From contig JADJEV010000005.1 of assembly GCA_016708905.1 (NCBI GenBank), forward strand, positions 372,001 to 436,000: a stretch of DNA of 64,000 nt. Direction: 5' to 3'. The notes beneath the pieces were generated by a model, which was not told the origin of the DNA, made no database searches, and was given only the letters and a program-made list of their open reading frames with translations. This document shows positions 27,308 to 36,138 of the stretch, one piece after another. The translations under genes were made by a program, and so were the position numbers. Each line of letters begins with the position of its first letter. Position 1 is the stretch's first letter. This DNA is from Candidatus Methylophosphatis roskildensis (GTDB lineage Bacteria; Pseudomonadota; Gammaproteobacteria; Burkholderiales; Rhodocyclaceae).

Positions 27308-27732
27308 AGCGCCGGCTGCTCTTCATGCTGTGTGCCGCCGTTCTGCTGCCGCTGCCGGCGGTGGCCGAGCAAGCGCTCGGCCGGCTCTTCTTCACGCCGG
27401 AAAAGCGCGCCGCGCTCGAGCGCAGCCGCCGGCTCAACCTGCGCCAGGCGCAGCAGATGGAAGGCGAGACGCTGTCGCTCGACGGCATCGTCAGGCGCAG
27501 CGACGGCAGCGGCACCGCGTGGATCAATGGCAGGCCACACTACGTGGCCGACCCCCGCAACGGCGTGGCGATCGGCCTGCAACCCGGCGCCGCCGGGGCA
27601 AGCATCTCGGTCGGCGACGAGCCGCCATCGCGCCTGCGAGTCGGCGAGTCGATCAATCGGGGGACGCGGGACAAGAACGATCTGATCAGCAACGGCCGAA
27701 TCTCATCGAGGCGCAGTGTGCCGGGTCGCTGA
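27304..27732 (+). CDS. Small periplasmic pilus assembly protein, MshK-like
   Basis: The 142-residue precursor has a signal peptide (MKRRLLFMLCAAVLLPLPAVA, cut before EQALG). A LGRLFFTPEKRAALERSRR segment and a short beta-rich core with GIVRRSDGSGTAWING follow, the pattern of MshK/PilP-type periplasmic partners of the inner-membrane complex. The start is a GTG at 27304 overlapping the previous stop by four bases (GTGA). Confidence 0.65.
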   Translation: MKRRLLFMLCAAVLLPLPAVAEQALGRLFFTPEKRAALERSRRLNLRQAQQMEGETLSLDGIVRRSDGSGTAWINGRPHYVADPRNGVAIGLQPGAAGASISVGDEPPSRLRVGESINRGTRDKNDLISNGRISSRRSVPGR

Positions 27733-27745
27733 CAGTCATCACGCA

Positions 27746-28978
27746 ATGCGAGCGTTGTCACGCAAGCCCTCGCCAGTACGGCATCGCGGAGCAGCGCTGC
27801 TGATCCTTCTCGCGTTGATCGGACTCGGCGCTATCGCAATGCTTGTCGGCCGACTCAATTCGTCGGACTTCGCCAACCAGCATGCCCGCGCAAACCAGAC
27901 CAGTTTGGCGGAGGTTCAGGATGCAATCGTGGCATGGTCGATGCAGCGCGGTCGGGATACCGGACCAGAGCGCCCCGGCGAGTTGCCGTGCCCCGATACA
28001 AACAACGATGGATTCGAAGAAGGAAGCTGTACTGCCGGACGTCTGGGTCGGGTGCCATGGCGTACCCTCGGCATCCCGGAGCCTCGCGACAGCAGCGGGG
28101 AAACCCTCTGGTACGCGCCCGCCGGTGCAATGCGCAAGCGCAATTCGAACGCCAGCCCGCTCAACAGCAACTCGCGCGGGAACATCGTCGTTTATGTGGC
28201 TGGCGGTGTGAGCATATTGCGGAACGACGTCGTGTTCGTGCTTTTTGCGCCAGGCCCGCCGCTTGCTGCACAGCGCAGAGAAGCCTCGACTGTGACCTGC
28301 GCAACCACCGGGACAACAATCGCCAGAAGTAACTGTGCCGCGAATTATCTCGAAGTCGCCGACAGCATCGACAATGCCACGAACAACGGCCCCTTCATTG
28401 CCGGGATGCGTTCAGACACATTCAACGACCAACTGCGTTTCGTCACCACCGACAGTTTTATCGGGAGAATGGAGCACCGCGTGGCGCTCGAGGCCAAAGC
28501 GCTCCTGAAGAAATATGACTCGGCAAACGGATATTTGCCTTTCCCTGCGAACTATGTCGATCCGGGATGCCGCGACGCGAGCTATCTGACGAATTGCTCC
28601 AGCGACATGTCCGTATGCCGCGGAAGATTTCCCGATAGTGCGACAACCGTGCTGACTCCAGACTGGGCAGTGCTGGAGCGCCCGGACTGGTTCTCGTACA
28701 ACCTTTGGGGCGATTCCATCTATTACGCGGTCGGATCGGCCAAGCTCGCGTCGGCCCCCGCCAATTGCAGCGCGAAGCAGTCGGTAAGCGGCACACAGCA
28801 CGATGCCGTTCTGGCTATGGCGGGGCCGCTGTCAGGGACAGGGGTGCGTCCGAGCATCAATCTTTCGGATTACCTTGAAGACGCCGAAAATCGAGATGGC
28901 TGGACCGGATCGGCGCCCGACGCAGACCGCCTCGTCAACCCCACCTCGGCCAGCAACGACCGACTGTACCCGTATTGA
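27746..28978 (+). CDS. GspK/PilX-like minor pilin-type protein with DxNxDG loop
   Basis: The 410-residue protein has a positively charged N-terminus and one hydrophobic helix (about 16-35, RGAALLILLALIGLGAIAML). The cut site after Gly15 lacks the usual Glu at position +5, as in tip pseudopilins of the GspK class. The large periplasmic part contains PCPDTNNDG (81-89) followed by VPWRTLG, a segment shared with the next gene product, and many cysteines. The D-x-N-x-D-G spacing looks like a calcium-binding loop. I chose ATG 27746; a GTG at 27716 would overlap the previous gene. A pilus-tip role is an inference. Confidence 0.65.
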   Translation: MRALSRKPSPVRHRGAALLILLALIGLGAIAMLVGRLNSSDFANQHARANQTSLAEVQDAIVAWSMQRGRDTGPERPGELPCPDTNNDGFEEGSCTAGRLGRVPWRTLGIPEPRDSSGETLWYAPAGAMRKRNSNASPLNSNSRGNIVVYVAGGVSILRNDVVFVLFAPGPPLAAQRREASTVTCATTGTTIARSNCAANYLEVADSIDNATNNGPFIAGMRSDTFNDQLRFVTTDSFIGRMEHRVALEAKALLKKYDSANGYLPFPANYVDPGCRDASYLTNCSSDMSVCRGRFPDSATTVLTPDWAVLERPDWFSYNLWGDSIYYAVGSAKLASAPANCSAKQSVSGTQHDAVLAMAGPLSGTGVRPSINLSDYLEDAENRDGWTGSAPDADRLVNPTSASNDRLYPY

Positions 28979-28980
28979 AG

Positions 28981-29715
28981 ATGAACACGGACCACCTTCG
29001 CCCTCAGTTCCCCGGACACGGCTTGCAGAACGGCTTCACTCTCGCTGAACTGGCGATCGTGCTTCTCATCGTCGCGCTGCTGGCCGGGGCAATGCTCGTC
29101 CCGCTCACCGCGCAGATCGATCAGCGCAACGCGAGTGAAGTCAGGAGAAACCTGTCCGAGATACGGGAGGCCCTGTTCGGCTTCGCCGCGAGTCACCCTG
29201 CCAACGACGGACGACCCTACCTGCCCTGCCCCGACACCGATAACGACGGCATGGAGAACCGTTCGGGCGTCGCGTGTACCGCCCAGGAAGGAAACGTTCC
29301 GTGGGCAACGCTCGGGGTCGGCGAGTCGGACGCCTGGAACAACCGGTTCCGCTATCGGGTGGACGCGGCCTTCTCGCACAGCGACGTAGGCTTCGCTCTC
29401 GCGACAACATCGAACCTCCGGGTATGCAGCGTGGCCGGATGCGTGGCAGGTTCGATTCTCGCCAGTTCAGTGCCGGCAGTGTTTCTGTCGCACGGCAAGA
29501 ACGGAGCCGGCGCCACCAACAGCTCTGGCGGCGCGAATCCCGCTCCCGGAACGTCGCGGACGGACGAGTTGGCGAACACCGACGCGAACAACGATTTCGT
29601 CAGCCACGCGCTCACCGCCGCGGGGAGTGCCAGCGGCGAGTTCGATGACGAGGTGGCATGGCTGCCAGCGAGCATCCTGTTCGGACGCATGATCGCCGCT
29701 GGGCGGCTGCCTTGA
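28981..29715 (+). CDS. Type IV prepilin-like protein with DxDxDG loop
   Basis: The 244-residue protein carries a type III signal: a 17-residue leader, then NG/FTLAELAIVLLIVALL with cleavage after Gly18 and Glu at +5 of the mature chain. The globular part holds LPCPDTDNDG (81-90), VPWATLGVGE and DAWNNRFRY, clearly related to the same block of the preceding gene product. The start is ATG 28981, two bases after the preceding stop. It is the last pilus gene before the repeat at 29734 and the cyclase gene. Confidence 0.8.
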   Translation: MNTDHLRPQFPGHGLQNGFTLAELAIVLLIVALLAGAMLVPLTAQIDQRNASEVRRNLSEIREALFGFAASHPANDGRPYLPCPDTDNDGMENRSGVACTAQEGNVPWATLGVGESDAWNNRFRYRVDAAFSHSDVGFALATTSNLRVCSVAGCVAGSILASSVPAVFLSHGKNGAGATNSSGGANPAPGTSRTDELANTDANNDFVSHALTAAGSASGEFDDEVAWLPASILFGRMIAAGRLP

Positions 29716-29733
29716 TCGCCAGCGGCAGATCGA

Positions 29734-29846
29734 CCTGCAACCCGCATGGAATGGCGATCTGCAGAGACATGAGGCCACGATCGCCTATCCACGGGCATTC
29801 CAGGCATGGCCATCTCGTGTTGCCCATGGATACTGGCTCTCAGGGC
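29734..29846. repeat. Interspersed repeat (REP-like), copy 2
   Basis: This spacer copy contains CCGCATGGAATGGCGATC (29742-29759), identical to the reverse complement of 4631-4648, and CCATGGATACTGGCTCTC (29824-29841), related to the TATTGGCTCT module of copies 1 and 5. No gene is apparent in 29716-29998. Confidence 0.7.
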
Positions 29847-29998
29847 AGTCGTGTCGAACGATCCCCGACCGCAAATGCGCATGTGCTGGAGCACAAGTTT
29901 TCCATCGGCGGATTGACCGCCGATCGCGCTTGCGGCGAAACTGGAGTTCCGTCGCAGCCTGCCGACAACCATCCTATGAGTTCCACGGAGTTTCCAAC

Positions 29999-31318
29999 AT
30001 GAAGGCCGCCGGGGCCGCACCGTCGCGTTTCATGGATCGCCTGCGCAACGCCGGTGTCGAGCCGGGCGACAGCGACGAGTTGCGCCTGAACAAGGCGCTG
30101 CTGGTGTTCGCCACCGGCCTGGTCAGCGTGGCCTCGACACTGTGGCTGGCGATCTACTGGAGCCTCGGCCCGCAGCTCTCGGCCACTCTGCCGTTCGCCT
30201 TCCAGATCCTGCTGGCCGGCAATCTGCTGCTCTACCTGAAGAGCGGCAATTTCGATTTCTTTCGCGTCGGGCAACTCGGATTGTTCCTGTTCTTCCCCTT
30301 CGTCGCCCAGTGGAGCATCGGCAACTTCATCACCGCCTCCGGCCTGATCCTGTGGGGGCTGCTGGCGCCGATCGGCGCGATCCTGTGCTTCGGCGTGCGC
30401 GAGTCCTTCGCCTGGTTCTTCGCCTACGTGTTCCTGGTGGCGCTGACCGGCTTTTTCGACTACTACCTGGCCGACGCGGTGCCGGCCGGCGTGACGCCCA
30501 TTCCGATCCGCACCTCGGTGTTCTTCTTCGCGCTGAACTTCGTCGCCATCTCGTCGATGGTCTATCTGCTGCTGCGCTTTTCGATCCAGGAGAAGCAGAA
30601 GATCGAGGCCCGGCTGGCCGAGGCGCATCGGCTGCTGCAGATCGAGCAGGATCGCTCGGAGCGCCTGTTGCTGAACATCCTGCCGGGGCCGATCGCCGAG
30701 CGGCTGAAGAACAGCAGCCAGACCATCGCCGACGGCTTCGCCGACGTGACAGTGATGTTCGCCGACATCGTGAACTTCACCCAGATCGCCAGCGGCATGA
30801 CGCCCTCGCAGGTGTTCGCGATGCTCAACCGCATCTTCTCGCTGTGGGACGAACTGGCCGAGAAGCACGGCATCGAGAAGATCAAGACCATCGGCGATGC
30901 CTACATGGTGGCCGGCGGCCTCAACGACTCGCGCGCCGACTATTCGGCGGCGATCGCCGATCTGGCGCTGGAAATGCGCGATCTGCTGCACCGGGATTTC
31001 AACGTCAACGATCGCCATCTCGACGTGCGCATCGGCATCGGCACTGGGCCGGTCGTCGCCGGCGTGGTTGGCAAGAAGAAGTTCATCTACGACCTGTGGG
31101 GCGACACCGTCAATCTGGCCAGCCGCATCACCAGCGAAGGCACGCCGGGCATGGTCCAATGCGACGTCGCCACCTGGCGGCGCCTGAAGGACCAGTTCGT
31201 GTTCGAGGAGCCACAGGTGCTCTACCTCAAGGGCAAGGGCAACATGTCGGTCTATCGGCTGATCGAGCGCGCCCGGCTCGCGCAACAGCCAGTCCTGGCG
31301 CGCAACCTGGCCGGTTAG
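29999..31318 (+). CDS. Membrane class III adenylate cyclase
   Basis: The 439-residue protein has about six membrane helices (35-195), a short signalling helix, and a class III nucleotide cyclase domain (about 240-430). Catalytic residues are present: metal aspartates Asp256 (VMFADIVNFT) and Asp300 (TIGDAYM), base-selecting Lys296 and Asp365 that favour ATP over GTP, and the transition-state pair Asn372/Arg376 in GDTVNLASR. So cAMP production is likely. The ATG at 29999 is preceded by GGAG at a good distance. The gene is convergent with the histidine kinase gene and sits inside the pilus region, though a functional link is only inferred. Confidence 0.92.
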   Translation: MKAAGAAPSRFMDRLRNAGVEPGDSDELRLNKALLVFATGLVSVASTLWLAIYWSLGPQLSATLPFAFQILLAGNLLLYLKSGNFDFFRVGQLGLFLFFPFVAQWSIGNFITASGLILWGLLAPIGAILCFGVRESFAWFFAYVFLVALTGFFDYYLADAVPAGVTPIPIRTSVFFFALNFVAISSMVYLLLRFSIQEKQKIEARLAEAHRLLQIEQDRSERLLLNILPGPIAERLKNSSQTIADGFADVTVMFADIVNFTQIASGMTPSQVFAMLNRIFSLWDELAEKHGIEKIKTIGDAYMVAGGLNDSRADYSAAIADLALEMRDLLHRDFNVNDRHLDVRIGIGTGPVVAGVVGKKKFIYDLWGDTVNLASRITSEGTPGMVQCDVATWRRLKDQFVFEEPQVLYLKGKGNMSVYRLIERARLAQQPVLARNLAG

Positions 31319-31320
31319 TC

Positions 31321-31338
31321 CTGGCCGGTCTCGGCCAG
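31321..31338. terminator. Possible stem-loop between convergent genes
   Basis: CTGGCCG-GTCT-CGGCCAG forms a 7-bp GC-rich hairpin just after the cyclase stop. No T-run follows, so termination is only possible. Confidence 0.35.
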
Positions 31339-31365
31339 CGGTCGTTCACGGCAGATCCTCGCCGT

Positions 31366-33114
31366 CTATGTCTTCTGCACTTCGCGCAGCCGCAGGCAGA
31401 CCTCGCCGTCCTCGTTGTTCGCCAATTCGAGCCGGTAGCTAGCGGCTTCGGCCTGCCGCGCGGCCTGATACAAGCCGATGCCGAAACCGCGCGCCGACTC
31501 CACCGGTCCGCGCAGCAGGCGCCGCGCGAGTTCCGGCGGCATTGCGCTTCCGCTATCCGTCACCGACAGCTCGACCGGCGCGTCGCCCGACAATCCCACG
31601 GCGATGCGCAGGCCGGGCTGAGTCGTGCGTTTTTCGAGCGCGTTCTGCAGCAGGTTTTCGGCCACCGTGTCGAACAGCCCGGCCGGCACTTCCAGTTCCC
31701 CGGTGAGGCCGATCTCGGCGAAGTCGATGCCCTGACCGGCAAAGCGGCGCTTCAGTTCGCTCCACCATCCGACCGCGCGCTGATGGGTGAGCGGCTGCTC
31801 GTCTGGCCGGCGCAGTTTGTCCAGGGTCTGCTGCAGGCGCTTCGATATCACCGGCAGTTGCCGGCGCAGCAGGTGCTGGAATTCCGGCGACGACTCCGAT
31901 CCCGGGCGTTCCGCGGCGAAGCACAGCGCATTGAGCGACTGCAGCAGGTTCTTCACGTCGTGGGTCACCCGCGCGCCGGTCTCATGCACCGCCTGCACAT
32001 AGCTCATGCGCTGCAATTGCGTGGCATGCACCTTGGCCAGATAGAACTCGCCGAGCAGGCGGGCCAGCAGGGCCAGATGCCAGGTCAGCGCCGGCGACAG
32101 CTTCTGCCGCGTATACAGCGCCACCTGCAGCGGGCCGTGCTGGAATTCGATCTTCTCGCCGTCGAGCGCACCGAAGCGCCCGCTGCGATCATCGGCCCGA
32201 CCGCCCGCACGCCATTCTCCGCCGGCCACCCAGGGCAGCCGGGCCATGCCGGAAAAGGCATCGTCGAGAAAGCACGCCGGATCGTCCTCGCGCATCGAAT
32301 GCTCGGCAAGATGGTGCAGCCATTGCTCGAACGGCAGCCCGACCGACAGCACATGGCGGGTGAACAGCACACCCATGCCGGAGAAACCGGCACGCGGATT
32401 CCACGCCCAGCCGAGCAACAGCAGCAGCGCAGCCAGCGAGAGCAGGGTCAGCAGCAGCGCCTCGACATAACCCGCCTGGCGAACCAGCATGAAGGCCAGG
32501 CATCCCAGCATCAGCACCGCCAACAGCAGGAACAGGATGATGCTCGAGAACAGGTCGATCACCTCGACTTCCTCGCGCTCGGTTTCCTCGACCGGCAGCA
32601 GCGCCATCAGCGGAAAGACCAGCGGCAGTATGTAGCGGGCGATCAGATCGAATCCGGGCGGCAGCGCGGTGTACAGCGGAATCACCGGCGGCAGCAGCAG
32701 CACCAGCAGCACCACCATCAGATAACCGAGGGCCAGCAGATAGAAGAGCCGCGACCAGCGCGAGCCGAAAAAGAACACCTTGCCGCCGACCACCGCCGTC
32801 AGCACCATGGTCCACGCGATCAGCAGCCAGCCGTTCAGGAACACCAGAAAGCCCGCCACCGCAGCGGCCAGTAGGGCCAGTTCCACCGGCCGCAGACGGC
32901 GCTCGCCGCGCACGATCGGCTGCCACAGCAGAAACAGCCCGAAATGCCCGACCAGCACGGTGCGTGCGATCGCCGACGGCACGCCCTGCATGATCGCCAG
33001 ATGCAGCAGCACCAGCAGCGCGAGCAGGACATAGCGGCGGTGACGCGCCACCAGCGCCACGATGGCCATCGTTCGCGAATGCTCTTTCCGGGCAGGCGAC
33101 AGCGGGGCGTCCAT
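31366..33114 (-). CDS. Membrane sensor histidine kinase with HDxKN-type H-box
   Basis: The 582-residue protein has about eight membrane helices in its first 260 residues, a linker region, and a histidine kinase core: H-box RVTHDVKNLLQSLN, N-box ENLLQNALEK, G1 VTDSGSAMPP and G2 RGFGIGLYQA. The HDVKN form of the H-box is like that of PrsK-type kinases, not the HExxN form of NtrB. I use ATG 33114 (MDAPLSPARKEH), since an ATG at 33204 would lie inside the regulatory region of the divergent pilin gene and 33069 is also possible. No response regulator is adjacent; the sigma-54 regulator at 15989 is the nearest candidate partner. Confidence 0.87.
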   Translation of the reverse strand: MDAPLSPARKEHSRTMAIVALVARHRRYVLLALLVLLHLAIMQGVPSAIARTVLVGHFGLFLLWQPIVRGERRLRPVELALLAAAVAGFLVFLNGWLLIAWTMVLTAVVGGKVFFFGSRWSRLFYLLALGYLMVVLLVLLLPPVIPLYTALPPGFDLIARYILPLVFPLMALLPVEETEREEVEVIDLFSSIILFLLLAVLMLGCLAFMLVRQAGYVEALLLTLLSLAALLLLLGWAWNPRAGFSGMGVLFTRHVLSVGLPFEQWLHHLAEHSMREDDPACFLDDAFSGMARLPWVAGGEWRAGGRADDRSGRFGALDGEKIEFQHGPLQVALYTRQKLSPALTWHLALLARLLGEFYLAKVHATQLQRMSYVQAVHETGARVTHDVKNLLQSLNALCFAAERPGSESSPEFQHLLRRQLPVISKRLQQTLDKLRRPDEQPLTHQRAVGWWSELKRRFAGQGIDFAEIGLTGELEVPAGLFDTVAENLLQNALEKRTTQPGLRIAVGLSGDAPVELSVTDSGSAMPPELARRLLRGPVESARGFGIGLYQAARQAEAASYRLELANNEDGEVCLRLREVQKT

Positions 33115-33206
33115 CGGTCGGAAATGAACTCCGGTTATTCGGCGGAACGAAACGTCAGGTGGCGCGGACAGCGCGTGGTGCGGGCCGGCAATTCGCCGAC
33201 ACATAT

Positions 33207-33220
33207 GTCAAAAATTTGAC
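33207..33220. promoter_or_regulatory. Perfect palindrome, candidate enhancer site for the sigma-54 regulator
   Basis: GTCAAA-AA-TTTGAC is a perfect 14-bp dyad lying 53 bp upstream of the -24 element of the pilin promoter, about 80-92 bp before the predicted start. This is the usual distance for enhancer sites of NtrC-family activators. It lies between the divergent kinase and pilin genes and could affect both. Confidence 0.5.
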
Positions 33221-33272
33221 GATTCCGGCCGGGTGATCCGCCGATTATCCCATCGGAAGCGCCGATCTGGCC

Positions 33273-33287
33273 TGGCACAGCGCTTGC
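33273..33287 (+). promoter_or_regulatory. Sigma-54 promoter of the pilin gene
   Basis: TGGCAC-AGCGC-TTGC matches the -24/-12 consensus TGGCAC-N5-TTGC at every conserved base. Transcription should begin near 33299, giving a leader of about 21 bases that includes AGGA (33308-33311) eight bases before ATG 33320. Confidence 0.85.
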
Positions 33288-33319
33288 GGGGCAAAGCCCA
33301 CCAATCCAGGACAATCATC

Positions 33320-33976
33320 ATGCCCAATCGTCAAGCCGGCTTCACCCTCGTCGAAATCGCCATCGTGCTGGTCATCATCGGACTGCTGCTCGGCGGCGTG
33401 CTCAAGGGCCAGGAACTGATCAACAGCGCCAAGGTGAAGAACTTCGCCCAGGACTTCCGATCGGTGCCGCTGTTTATCTACGGGTATCAGGACAAGTTCA
33501 AGGCGTTGCCGGGCGACGACTTGAAAGCGGCAGAGCATCTTGGTTCCACTGCGCCGGTAGCCACTGGCACTACTGCAGGAAACGGCGCGATCGACGGCTA
33601 TTGGAACGACGACTTCAGTGCGACCCCAACAGAAACCGTCATCTTCTGGGACCATGTCCGAAGAGCCAATCTGGCGTCCGGCCCGTACCCGATAGCAAAG
33701 AACGCTGACTTGCCCACCAACGCAGACGGCGGAAGAATTGGCGTTCAGTCGGCCAAGCCGGTCAGTGACATGACCGGTTCATACTACGTCTGCTCCGGCG
33801 CGATCCAAGGCAAATTCGCCAAACAGCTCGACATCACCATGGACGATGGCCATACCACGACCGGCTCGATGCGGGTTGGCACGTGGGCAAGCAATGCCCT
33901 GACGACAGTTGCCGAGTCGGGTACCGGCACCATAATCGACGACGGTCAGCCTTACGTTGTGTGCCTCGGCTTCTGA
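33320..33976 (+). CDS. Type IV pilin, likely major subunit
   Basis: The 218-residue prepilin has a very short leader (MPNRQAG) cut before FTLVEIAIVLVIIGLLLGG, with Glu at +5 of the mature chain, then a long N-terminal helix running into GQELINSAKVKNFAQDFRSV. The globular domain has two cysteines near its end (YVCSG and YVVCLGF) that could form the pilin disulfide loop. It is transcribed alone from a sigma-54 promoter, unlike the other pilus genes, which fits a highly expressed or switched subunit. The start is set by AGGA at 33308. Confidence 0.87.
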   Translation: MPNRQAGFTLVEIAIVLVIIGLLLGGVLKGQELINSAKVKNFAQDFRSVPLFIYGYQDKFKALPGDDLKAAEHLGSTAPVATGTTAGNGAIDGYWNDDFSATPTETVIFWDHVRRANLASGPYPIAKNADLPTNADGGRIGVQSAKPVSDMTGSYYVCSGAIQGKFAKQLDITMDDGHTTTGSMRVGTWASNALTTVAESGTGTIIDDGQPYVVCLGF

Positions 33977-34036
33977 CAAAGGCGTTTTGCGGCGGGATCG
34001 CTCAATTCGATTCGGCCTCTCGCATGGGCCGAGGTG

Positions 34037-36019
34037 TCAGAACCCGCCCTTCAACAACCGCTCCTCCGCCGCTGCGAGCCTTTCCGGCTCGCCCAGCAGC
34101 ACGACGACATCCTCGGCATGGAAAACCGTGTCGGCATCCGGTTCCATCGCCCGGATGCCGCGCCGGCGGATCGCCGTGACCTGCACCTCGATCTGCTCGA
34201 AATCCATATCGCGAATCTGCCGGCCGACGCACCAGGCGCCGGCCGGCAGGATCACCGAGTGCAGGCGCGCCTTGTGCAGGTCGGCGATGCCTTCCTCGGT
34301 CAGGTGGTCGGCGCCGCGATAGATGCCGCGCAGCAACTGGTAGCGTTTGCCGCGTATCTCGCGAATGCGATTGAGCACGCGCCCCACCGGCACACCGATC
34401 AGCACCAGCGCGTGCGAGGCCAGCATGATCGACGACTCGAACGACTCGGGCACGACTTCGGCGGCGCCGGCCTTCGACAAGGTGTCGTAGTCGCGCTCGT
34501 CGACAGTACGCACCACCACCGGCACTTCGGGGCGCAAGCTCCGCACCATCGCGATGACCCGCAGCGCCGAGGCCGTATCGGCGTAGGTGACGACGACCAC
34601 CGCCGCGCGCGATATGCCGGCGGCAACCAGCGTTTCGCGCCGCGCCGCGTCGCCAAACACCACGGTGTCGCCGGCGGCGGCGGCTTCCTTGACGCGCTCC
34701 GGGTCGAGATCGAGCGCGATGTACTTGATCTCCTCCTGATCGAGGAACCGCGCCAGGTACTGGCCATTGCGGCCATAGCCGCAGATGATCGCGTGGCTAT
34801 CGACGGACATCGATTGCGAGGCGATCTGGGTCAGTTGCATCGAACGCATCAGCCATTCCGACGGCACCAGCCGCAGCACGATCTTGTCGGCATATTGCGA
34901 GAGCAGCGGCGCGAGCACCAGTGACAGAACCAGCGCGGCCAGGACGATCTGCAGATTGGTTTCGGGCACCAGCCCGGCATGTCCGGTCTGGGCCAGCAGC
35001 ACGAAGCCGAACTCGCCGCCGGCACATAGCCACAGTCCGGTGCGCAGGCTGGTACCGGGCGAGGCGCCGAACGCGCGCGACATGCCGGCCGCCACCACGA
35101 ATTTGATCGCCAGCAGCAGTACAAGTGCGAGCAGCACCCACAGCCCCTGCTGCGCGACCACGCCGAGGTCGAGCAGCATGCCTATGGTGACGAAGAACAG
35201 TCCCATCAGCACGTCGCGGAAGGGTTTGATGTCCTCTTCGACCTGATAGCGGTATTCGGTTTCCGAGATCAGCATGCCGGCGACGAACGCCCCGAGGGCC
35301 AGCGAGAGGCCGGCCAGCTCGGTCACCCACGCCAGGCCGAGCGTCACCAACAGGATATTGAGCATGAAGAGTTCGTTGCTCTTGCGCCTGGCGACCACGT
35401 GGAACCAGTTGCGCATCAGGCGCTGGCCGAAGTAGAGGATCACCGACAGAACGAGCATTGCCTTCAAGGCAGCGACGGCGAGCGAGGACCACAACTGTTC
35501 GGCACTGCCACCGAGCGCCGGAATCAGGATCAGCGACGGCACCACCGCCAGATCCTGGAACAGCAGCACGCCCATCACCTCGCGCCCGTGCGGCGAATCG
35601 AGCTGCATGCGCTCCACCAGCAGCTTGGACAGGACGGCGGTGGAAGACATGGCCATCACCGCGCCGATCGCCACCGCGCCCTGCCAGGAGAGGTCGAAGA
35701 ACAGCATGCTGCCGACCATGATCAGCACGGCCGTCAGCAGCACCTGGGCGTGGCCGAGGCCGAACACGATGCGCTTCATGCTGTAGAGCTTGGGCAGCGA
35801 AAACTCGAGCCCGATCGAGAACATCAGGAACACCACACCAAACTCGGCCAGGTGGCTCGCGTTCGACTGGGCTGGCAGCAGATCGAGCGCATGGGGGCCG
35901 ATTACGGCGCCGACCAGCAGGTAGCCGAGGATCGGCGGCAGATTCAGATAACGGAACAAGACCACCACCATGACGGCGGCGGTGAGTAGGAGCAGCACCA
36001 GCTCGAGCGCGGTGGTCAT
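34037..36019 (-). CDS. CPA2-family monovalent cation:proton antiporter (KefB-like)
   Basis: The 660-residue protein has a 12-13 helix Na/H-exchanger domain (1-385) with LNLPPILGYLLVGAVIGP and the helix-5 motif LLFQDLAVVP. A cytoplasmic RCK_N/TrkA-N domain follows (about 405-520, nucleotide-binding GYGRNGQYLARFL), then a TrkA-C domain at the end (about 565-650). Relatives export potassium or protons under electrophile or pH stress. The gene is divergent from kdsD, its usual neighbour in betaproteobacteria. The KefB name is by similarity only; no KefG/F partner is nearby. Confidence 0.9.
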   Translation of the reverse strand: MTTALELVLLLLTAAVMVVVLFRYLNLPPILGYLLVGAVIGPHALDLLPAQSNASHLAEFGVVFLMFSIGLEFSLPKLYSMKRIVFGLGHAQVLLTAVLIMVGSMLFFDLSWQGAVAIGAVMAMSSTAVLSKLLVERMQLDSPHGREVMGVLLFQDLAVVPSLILIPALGGSAEQLWSSLAVAALKAMLVLSVILYFGQRLMRNWFHVVARRKSNELFMLNILLVTLGLAWVTELAGLSLALGAFVAGMLISETEYRYQVEEDIKPFRDVLMGLFFVTIGMLLDLGVVAQQGLWVLLALVLLLAIKFVVAAGMSRAFGASPGTSLRTGLWLCAGGEFGFVLLAQTGHAGLVPETNLQIVLAALVLSLVLAPLLSQYADKIVLRLVPSEWLMRSMQLTQIASQSMSVDSHAIICGYGRNGQYLARFLDQEEIKYIALDLDPERVKEAAAAGDTVVFGDAARRETLVAAGISRAAVVVVTYADTASALRVIAMVRSLRPEVPVVVRTVDERDYDTLSKAGAAEVVPESFESSIMLASHALVLIGVPVGRVLNRIREIRGKRYQLLRGIYRGADHLTEEGIADLHKARLHSVILPAGAWCVGRQIRDMDFEQIEVQVTAIRRRGIRAMEPDADTVFHAEDVVVLLGEPERLAAAEERLLKGGF

Positions 36020-36101
36020 CAGGCCTGATTTTCCCCGTAAGGACGCTTGCGGTCGCGCAGCCCAAGCGCAGTGACGGGCTCAAAAGGTCGCACAACCCGT
36101 C

Positions 36102-36110
36102 TGTTATAAT
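36102..36110 (+). promoter_or_regulatory. Extended -10 promoter for the kdsD-lptA operon
   Basis: TGTTATAAT is a perfect extended -10 element (TGnTATAAT) ending 28 bp before the kdsD ATG. No good -35 is seen, as is common for this promoter class. Confidence 0.6.
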
Positions 36111-36138
36111 TTCCACGAATGATAACCAGTTCACGCAG

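Noticed and set aside
30142..32874. A 910-codon open frame across the cyclase and kinase genes
   Set aside because: It is out of frame with the cyclase gene and antisense to the kinase gene; both of those have clear catalytic motifs.
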